NCBI GenBank assembly: GCA_034359265.1
Contig: CP136893.1
Coordinates: 25,118,001-25,182,000 of the forward strand
Length of the DNA: 64,000 bases
From: Canna indica
Lineage: Eukaryota; Streptophyta; Magnoliopsida; Zingiberales; Cannaceae
Reading direction: 5' to 3'
Part shown: piece after piece, positions 56,801 through 64,000 of the stretch
Layout: each line of letters opens with the position of its first letter
How positions within the stretch are numbered: the first letter of the stretch is position 1
Notes under the pieces: model-generated
Told to the model about the DNA's origin: nothing
The model's database searches: none
The model's input: only the letters and a program-made list of their open reading frames with translations
Made by a program: the position numbers and the translations under genes

Positions 56801-59771
56801 AAGAGGCTGAGGTCGAGGTCGCGGACACGGTAGAAATGAAGGTTATAACAAATATGAAAGTTTGGTCATTACTCTTATGATTGTTGGTATAACACCAATA
56901 ATGAAGGAGAAAATGCAAATCTTGTAGATAAAGAAGAAGATGTGTCGTGCAATGAACCAGAACCACTTCAACATGTTACGTGGTTTGTCGACACAGAAGC
57001 CTCCAATCACATGTGTGGAAGAAAGGATTTCTTTTCCAAACATGAAGAAATGCGGCTGGGGTGATCTCTCAAAGAGGCCGATTGAAGGGAAAGGTGAGGT
57101 AACCTTCGAACTTCAAAACATGAAGAAACTTTGCACATCTGGTGTTTATTATGTTCTTGATACTAAAAGCAATCTCCTAAGCATCGGGCAGTTATTAAAA
57201 AAATGTTATGATGTAAGAATGAAGGATTTGGCTCTCAGTATCCATGATATGAACAACAAGCTTATTACTCATGTAAGAATGACGAAGAACATGATGTTTC
57301 CATTAAAGCTAAGTGTTAATGAGAACTGCTAAGGCAACAAATCTGAACAACTCCAATCTTTGGCATCAAAACTTTGAGGCGTTGAAGCTGCTGGAGAAGA
57401 AGAGTATGGTGCTGGGACCACCAAAGATTGAAGCCCCCAACAATTTGTGTGAGGTATGTGTCATGGGAAAGCAACGGAGGAAGCCTTTTAAGAAGTACAA
57501 GTCAAGAAGAGCATCCTCATGTCTCTAGCTGGTGCATTCAGATGTGTGCAACCCATGAAACCCATCACCATTGGTGTAAATATGTACCTTTTATCATTTA
57601 CTGATGAGTATAGTGGAAAAATATGGGTCTATATAGGAGAATAAAGAAGTTTTTAGCAGATTTAAAGAATTCAAAAATCTAGTTGAAAAGCAGAGTGGCT
57701 GCCAAATAAAATATTTGCGGACTAATCGAGGAGGCGAATACACATCAATGGAATTTGAGAATTTCGACTGGGAAAATGGGATTATACACCAGCTCACGAT
57801 GTCTCAACAACCGCAGCAAAATGGTGTTCCGGAGAGAAAAAAATAGGACGATCCTCAATATGGTCAGATGTATGCTAAAAGAGAAAATGTTCCAAAAGAA
57901 TTTTGGGAAGATGTTGTAGCTTGTTCTGTTTATTTATCAAACATGTTTCCGATAAAGCGCATTGAAGATACCACATCGGAGGAAGCCTAGAGTTTGCGCA
58001 AGCCAAAAGTCGATCACATCATAATCTTCAGGAGCATCACTTTTGCCAAAGTGCAAGAAGAGAAGCGGACAAAGCTCGAAGATTAAAGCCAAAAGTGCAT
58101 TTTCTTTAGGCTAAGGCAAAAATTCCAATGGGTACAAATTGTACTGTAATTCGCAAGATTGTGATGTCCAGAGATGTTGAATTTGATGAGGAGTAGTTGT
58201 GGGACTGGAAGGTTAGCAACAAGCAAATCTCTCTTAGTGAAGAGCAGGAGCTGAAGAACGACACACCTGGACATATTGAAGAAGCATTGTCACCCCCTCA
58301 AGTCGAAAATCAGTCCTATAGTGATGAGTCCAACCGCTTGATTGTGAGAAAGATAAGGAGCATTCAGGAGATTTACAACTCAAGCCACGGTGCTAACATT
58401 AATGATGACGAGGAGTTAATAATTTGTGTCTTGAAAGTATACCAAAGGAGATGGAGTTAATGATGACGAGGAGTTAATAATTTGTGCTAACATTAATCTC
58501 TCTAGCAGCCCAAAGGAGATGGAAAGTATACCAAATGGACGTGAAATCATTGTTCTTGAACGGAAGTCTAGATGAAGAAGGGTATGTCAAATAACCACAC
58601 AACTTCATTGTCCAACGACAAGAAAAAATGGTATACATATTGAAGAAAGCCCTCTACGGGCTCAAGCAAGCCCCAAGAGCATGGAATTCTAGAATTGATG
58701 CATACTTTGTTCAAGAAGATTTTACCAAGTGTCCATATGAGCATTCTCTATATGCAAAGATCAATTCAGATGGAGATATATTGTTGGTGTGTTTATATGT
58801 GATGATTTGGTCTTCACAGGCAACAACGGCTCCAAGATACGAGAGTTTAAGCAGACAATGGAGAAGGAATTCGAGCTGACAAATTTGGGATTGATGAAAT
58901 ACTTCTTGGGCATCGAGGTATGACAAGACGAAGAAAAAATCTTTGCTTCACATGAAAGATATGCCAAAGAGATCCTACAGAAGTTCCCAATAAAAGATTT
59001 CTAGCCGGTGGACACACAAGTGGAGTGCGGCATCAGATTAACTAAGGAAGGAGAAGGGATGCAAGTGAATACGACGTATTACAAAAGCCTTGTGGGTTGT
59101 CTACTGTATTTAACCTGCACTCAACCTGATGTATCATTTGGAGTTGGTCTAGTGAGTAGGTATATGGAGACTCCAAAGATTTCCCACTTGACAGTGGCCA
59201 AAAGAATCCTTAGATACATCAAAGGCACAATTTATTATAGACTGTTATATTCTACTAAAGGAAGTATGAAACTTGTTGGCTTTAGTGATAGTGACTGGGA
59301 AGCTATGATGATTGCAAGAGCACTACAGGATTTGTGTTTTATTTCGGTGATGCTGCATTCACTTGGTTTTCAAAGAAGCAAGCCGTTGTTGCTCTATCAA
59401 CTTGTGATGTGGAATATATAGTTGCAGCCTCTTGTGTTTGTCATGCCATTTGGTTGAGGAGATTGCTCCAAGAACTAAAGTTACAACAAGAAAATGCAAC
59501 CAATATTTATGTGGATAACAAATCAGCTATTGCTCTGGCCAAGAATCCTATCCATCATGAACGTTCAAAGTATATTGACACTCGTTTTCACTTCATACGG
59601 GAATATACCAAGGCAAGGGAAGTTGAGTTGCTGCATGTGAAGTCAAGCGATCATGTTGCAGATATATTTACGAAGACTTCGAAAGCTGAAAATTTTCAGC
59701 ACTTGAGGAGACAGCTCAACGTTAAAGCTCGAGGAGGAACAAGTTTAAGGGGGGCAAGTGTTCGCATTTAA
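56801..59771 (+). pseudogene. Copia pol: protease, integrase, RT, RNase H, broken
   Basis: After the end of gag, the protease site reads V-D-T-E-A-S-N-H-M (about 56980-57010), where the family has Gly after D-(S/T); the Gly is Glu here. The integrase zinc region follows (L-W-H-Q-N-F, then C-E-V-C-V-M-G-K-Q, 57355-57475), with core sequence in several frames to about 58000. RT starts only at Y-I-L-K-K-A-L-Y-G-L-K-Q-A-P-R (58630). Its catalytic Y-V-D-D box is destroyed by a one-base deletion near 58798-58803. RNase H (59008-59771) keeps F-S-D-S-D-W, S-T-C-D-V-E-Y and V-D-N-K-S-A but has a frameshift around 59300-59340. A polypurine tract follows. Confidence 0.85.
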
Positions 59772-60024
59772 ACTTGTTCTTTAACCAATTAATGCTCTCT
59801 GGTTGGTGGAAACTTGAAATGTCTTTGGGAAATTAAGAATCTAAAATGTAATATTCGAAAGATACTATTGAGAGATGAAATGTCATTAGAATGTTTCTAT
59901 AAGTATGTAATGTTGTTATGAAGAAAAACATAAGCTTGAAAATATATCCTCTGTTCTCTCGTTTTTTTATCTCCCACTCCTCTATTTTATTTCTCTATTA
60001 GCATGTACAGCGTAAAGGCCAACA
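59759..60024 (+). repeat. 3' LTR of the copia element
   Basis: 266 bp, starting TGTTCGCATTTAAAC and ending GGCCAACA, next to the ATAAG target duplication at 60025-60029. It lacks the extra internal duplication of the 5' LTR. Confidence 0.9.
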
Positions 60025-60690
60025 ATAAGCATGTATTTTAGTTTGAATGTTTCCAAATGTCACAATCGTTGGATGACGAGGACAGAACAAGCTACAAAAC
60101 AATGCCACGAAAAAGCATAAAACTGATCCTCAACCCAAGCGGATCTATGTGTGTCGGTTAAATTGATTCAAGTTTAGGAATTATACCTTTATAAATTGTG
60201 TTCCGTCTCGATATGCGTTCAAATCATAGGTGCCGCCAACGATGAACACCCTCTACGGATTGCACATGAACGAACGGGATGAAATGAGAGGCAACCGAGT
60301 GCTAGCTCAGTGGGTCTCAAAGCTCCTTTCGAACCCTCGCATCTCTATATTTTGGTGGATGTGCGGTTGCCACAAAAGGGGATCAACTCAACATGAAAAC
60401 CCTAGGTGGGTATATTTACAAACACATCAAGAAACTTAGATCACGTCATCACAATCGTTGATCGATTCAGGGCTATATCTAAAATTTTAAAACAATTTTA
60501 TTAGCCGAATAAAATATATCCATAATAACAATTTTTAAGGATAAATTATCGTAAATCGAGATTCTGATTCTATTGTGGCTTTAATAATAATTATTAAAGA
60601 AATATTACCTAAATTGTGATCAACGTAATTTCAATTTTAAAATCTCATTTAAAATTAAGAATAATTAATTCCAATTTAAAAACTCCTTTT
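60025..60690. other. Original P450 downstream flank, no gene seen
   Basis: Before the copia insertion this sequence lay about 60 bp after the P450 stop, so it should hold the original 3' UTR or terminator region. There is no convincing ORF. Weak Pol III-like boxes at about 60299-60345 are discussed under findings. Confidence 0.4.
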
Positions 60691-61930
60691 TAAATTCAAT
60701 ATCAGCTTGGAAATAATTTCATTTAAATTGTTTGTTTAAATGGCTCGTATTAGCTTGGAAATACCTTCTAAAATCATAAAAAATTCACAAAAATTCAAAA
60801 GAGTTGAAATTATGGCTCGTATTACTCATTGAAATTATGTATACAACTTGGATAAGTAAAAATGAGTGTGTACAAGTGGCAGATCAAAAGAGTTGAAGCT
60901 ATTTAAACAGTTTTAATATCATTTAAGCAGTTCCACTAAAATTGTTTAAATATTTCATTTCAGCTTAGAATTACCTTCTAAAATCACCAAAAAATCATAT
61001 AAATTCGATTTTTTCTTATTAAATTAGGTCCATAACTTGGATTAGTAAAATTAGTTTGCACAAGTTGTAGACCAAAAGAGTTGAAACCATTTTAACAATT
61101 TCACCGTCATTTAAATAGTTTCACTCAAATTGTTTAAATAACACATTTCAACTTGGAATTGCCTTTTAAAATTATCAAAAAATTATAGAAATTCTAATTT
61201 ACTCATTGAAATTATGTCCACAACTTGGATAAGTGAAAATAAGTGTGTACAAGTGGAAGATCAAAATAGTTGAAGTCATTTAAACAGTTCTAGTGTAATT
61301 TGAACAATTTCACTAAAACAGTTTAAATAGCCCGTATCAGCTTGGAAATATCTTCTAAAATCATCAAAAAATCACATAAATTTTAATTTACTCAGTGAAA
61401 TTATGTCCACAACTTGGGTCAGTTAAAATGTGTGTCTACAAGTGACAGATTAAAAGATTTGAAGACATTTAAATAGTTTCATTGTCATTCAAACTATTTA
61501 AATAGCCCATATCAACTTAGAATTGTCTTCTAAAATCACCAAAAAAGTCACATAAATTATAATTTACTTTAAGGAGATAGGTACACAACTTGGATTAGTA
61601 AAATTAAGTTTGAACAAGTGGAAGATCAAAAGAGTTGAAGCAATTTAAAAAGTTTGAGTGTCATTTTGAACATTTAAATATCCAATATTAGCTTGTAATT
61701 GCCTTCTAAAATTACCAAAAAATATATTAAATCATATTTAATCAGAGAAATTATATCTGTAACTTGGATCGGTAAAATTAAGTGTGAACAAGTGCCAACT
61801 CAAAAGAATTTAAGTCATTTAAGTAGTTTTAGTGTCATTTAAACAATTTCACTGAAATTATTTAAATAACCCATATCAATTTGGAATAACCTTTTAAAAT
61901 CACCAAAAATCACAAAATTCTAAGATCACA
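60690..61930. repeat. Divergent ~188-bp tandem array, about seven units
   Basis: A recurring landmark, (G/A)CTTGGAATTACCTTCTAAAATCA followed by ACAACTTGGAT-AGTAAAAT and CAAAAGAGTTGAAG, starts near 60753, 60963, 61151, 61340, 61515, 61691 and 61879. Intervals are 210, 188, 189, 175, 176 and 188 bp. Units are diverged but in the same order and orientation. AT-rich and non-coding. It could be a satellite block or internal repeats of an unrecognised element. Confidence 0.85.
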
Positions 61931-62050
61931 TAGCAAAATCACACAAAATCTCAGTTTGGACAATTTACTCAAGTCTTAGAGCAAAATAAATCACAAAAAT
62001 TCTAATTTATAAATGCCAGTGTTATTTACAAATCTTGTTCACTGTACACA

Positions 62051-62521
62051 TTAACATATTTTGGCTGACATCATGGAGTACTCATCATTCAAAAAATCTA
62101 AAGCATATTGGATAAAAAATCTTGGCATATCTTTTTGCGAGAAAATTAAATCAACATCATTTACTAAGTACTCAATGTATTTCATCACAAAAATTCTGCA
62201 GTCCACACTTCCTTCTTGTAGAAGGCAGCTGGCTCTAGTCATTGTCCATCCATCTTCTTGAAATTTATAGGCCAAGTGAGGGAAAATTTGTTTCAGTTCG
62301 GAAATTGACATATTTTTAATTAAGTTGCACTATATTAACATAAATATAATAGGTCAATATAGTATCCAAGAAAGTTAACTAATGAAAATCAAAGAATACT
62401 TACTCCATCTTCAAATTCTTTATTGGTCGATACATAAGATGGAAGCGAATTATAGTGCAAAAATCTTTTATTTGGAACATCAACGACCAAGAGATGCCAA
62501 TGGCCTCCATGATTATTCATC
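62051..62521 (-). pseudogene. Ulp1/C48-type cysteine protease fragment, two exons
   Basis: A minus-strand exon at 62404-62521 reads G-H-W-H-L-L-V-V-D-V-P-N-K-R, then H-Y-N-S-L-P, and ends at a GTAAGT donor. After an intron (62330-62403) the second exon, down to about 62051, reads G-S-V-D-C-R-I-F-V-M-K-Y-I-E and ends at a stop. These are the His and Cys regions of the Ulp1 SUMO-protease fold. The usual Asp (Y-D-S) is Asn, and the Gly after the catalytic Cys is Arg, so activity is doubtful. Ulp1-like genes occur both as host genes and as cargo of MULE and CACTA transposons. The upstream half is replaced by gypsy sequence at 62522. Confidence 0.7.
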
Positions 62522-64000
62522 CTATAGGGCGGAACGAAGATCGGCTTCACCCCGGGCTGTAGATCAATGTAGAAATCAACCTCTTTTCTAGGCGGCATTC
62601 CCAGCAACTCCTCGGGAAACACATCGGGGAACTCACAGACTACCTGAGTTCCGCTGACATCCCTTGCCGCACCTCCTTCTTCCTCGGCCACGGATACGAA
62701 GGCCAGGAAGGACTGGCAGCTGCCCTGAAGCAGTTTACGAGCTTTAAGGGTTGAGATGACCCAATCGGCTCGCACCTTCCTTCTCCTTGAAATGTGAACT
62801 GCGACAAACCGGGCTTGCTAAACACGACTGTCTTAGCCCTACAATCTAGCAACGCAAAGTGCTCCGCCAGCCAATCCATGCCAAGAATGACGTCGAGCTC
62901 AAGCATGGGTAGGAGTGTCAAATCTGCCCTCAATGCGTGGCTGCAAATGAGCACTTCGCAGCCTTGGAAAATTGATTTGGCTATGATTGCATCGCCCGTA
63001 GGTGTTGATACTACAAATGGCCCATCGAGCAAGGAAGGTGCCATTGGTAACTCAACAACAAATTTGGCAGATACAAATGAGTGCGTGGCACCCGGATCAA
63101 ATAGAACATATGCAGCAGATGAGCATACTAAAATAGTACCCGTCACCACTGCCTTAGACGCCTTTGCCCTATCACGGTTCATAGCAAACACCCTGGCAGA
63201 CGGTCTCTCTGAATGGCTAGCTTGCGGCCCCCTGTTCTGCATCTGCCCTCTCTGAGCCACTGACCCCTCTAACATAGGTACCTTTCCTTTTGACTGCTTG
63301 GACTTCTGGCCAACTCTCTCCGGACAGTCCTTCTTGAAGTGCCCGACACGATCACATTTATAGCAAGCATCTGTGCCGCCCAAACAGGCCCCCTAGTGCC
63401 TCCGACTACAACTGCCACATTGCGGCACCTCAACCTTCTGAGAAACACCTTCTAACACTGCCAACCTTACTGATCCAGACCCTGGGCTCCCATGGCTCCG
63501 ATTACCATTCTGTCCTCGGCTCTACTGGTGGTCTACAGCGGTCATTGCCCCCTTTGAATGCCATGGTCAATCCCCAGATCCTTGTGGCCGAAATTTCTTC
63601 TTGGTCGACCCGTCATTTCTCTCGAACGACACCAAGGCTTCCTTCCGAAGGGCTTCATCCACTACCCGGGCAAGAGTGGAATCCTCGGTATAGTGGATGA
63701 GCCTGCCAATCTGAGGCCTCAGGCCTCCAACGAACCTCTTGACCCTGGCGGTCTCAGATGCCACTAGGGTCGGATGATATTTGGAAAGACGGTTGAACTC
63801 CATCTCATACTCTGACACTGACATGCCTCAAGCCTGACGCAACATCTCAAAGTCCCGGGCTCGCTTGTCGTGAACACTCATTGGCAAGTACTGCTCCTCC
63901 ACAGCTGCCCAGAATTCCTCCTAGGTGGGAGGCGGTGCACCTGCTGCCCTGTGAGCCCTCCAAGTGTGCAGTCAGACCTTTGCTGGTCCCCTCATCTGAA
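62522..64000 (-). mobile_element. Gypsy element B fragment: gag, protease, start of RT
   Basis: Same family and strand as gypsy A. On the minus strand gag (63567-64000, with R-L-S-K-Y-H-P and G-L-R-P-Q-I-G-R-L) is followed by a CCHC knuckle (C-Y-K-C-D-R-V-G-H-F-K-K-D-C) near 63345-63380. Next is a long open frame to 62640 with protease motif F-D-P-G-A-T-H-S-F, then the RT N-terminal region ending at P-P-Y-R. There it switches to the Ulp1-like sequence. The 5' end continues beyond the window. Stops near 63400 and 63565 break gag. Confidence 0.85.

Larger units (their letters stand above)
42929..60024 (+). mobile_element. Ty1-copia retrotransposon with nested insertions
   Basis: LTRs at 42929-43256 and 59759-60024 both start TGTT(G/C)GCATTTAAA and end AAAGGCCAACA. 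The 5-bp target duplication ATAAG (42924-42928 and 60025-60029) is perfect. A Met-tRNA PBS lies at 43259-43270 and a polypurine tract at about 59747-59754. Removing the insertion at 43995-56800 leaves about 4.3 kb, short for copia because gag and RT are also partly deleted. It sits 62 bp past the P450 stop codon, in the same orientation. Confidence 0.9.

Noticed and set aside
60690..61930. CRISPR or tRNA/rRNA array
   Set aside because: Units of ~188 bp repeat along their whole length with no spacer pattern and no RNA-gene folds seen; eukaryotic context.

Overview
The window is plant nuclear DNA, almost certainly from an angiosperm. Support comes from plant L1-type LINEs (DUF4283/CCHC ORF1, RNase H at the ORF2 end), CACTA elements with TNPD and PTTA genes, Ty1-copia and Ty3-gypsy elements, MULEs with long terminal repeats, and fragments of clearly plant genes. 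The species, and monocot versus dicot, cannot be told from what I can see. The sequence is AT-rich and nearly all transposon. One probably functional host gene is visible: a two-exon CYP71-type cytochrome P450 (41169-42867, + strand).

Layout. (1) 381-1635: MULE-like element with ~200-bp terminal inverted repeats, carrying a DOMON-domain gene fragment. (2) ~1846-7440: decayed LINE A, minus strand. (3) ~7925-21371: LINE B, plus strand, split inside its reverse transcriptase ORF by a 7.2-kb CACTA element (12339-19517) with a perfect TAC target duplication. That CACTA carries pieces of four host genes: an R3H/SUZ retrocopy, a pumilio-23/NOP9-like gene with introns, a myosin and a DUF538 gene. (4) 21249-21833: tandem duplication of the LINE B tail. 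(5) 22668-34850: LINE C, minus strand, interrupted by an internally deleted gypsy element (23906-~29654) and by a solo LTR (31283-32534). (6) 34851-36290: second LTR of that family, in opposite orientation. (7) 36291-40414: CACTA D end, a 106-bp tandem repeat, and CACTA B.

(8) 41169-42867: the P450. It lacks the usual N-terminal membrane anchor and starts with a Ser/Thr/Arg-rich leader resembling a plastid transit peptide. (9) 42929-60024: a copia element inserted 62 bp after the P450 stop (ATAAG target duplication). It is swollen to 17 kb by a gypsy solo LTR (43995-56800). That LTR in turn holds a second gene-carrying MULE (44927-46993), CACTA C (47217-52584, GAC target duplication) and part of a further CACTA (right end 56333) with glycolipid-transfer-protein and NIK-type LRR kinase exons, the latter split by a MITE. 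(10) ~60690-61930: ~188-bp tandem array. (11) 62051-64000: Ulp1-like protease fragment joined to a gypsy gag-pol fragment.

Most transposon ORFs are broken by stops, frameshifts or internal deletions, so the region looks like an old, repeatedly invaded insertion sink around one host gene. I see no CRISPR array, prokaryotic operon, rRNA gene or clear tRNA gene. The most unusual content is the density of host-gene fragments: at least eight from unrelated genes, inside or beside at least four DNA transposons.
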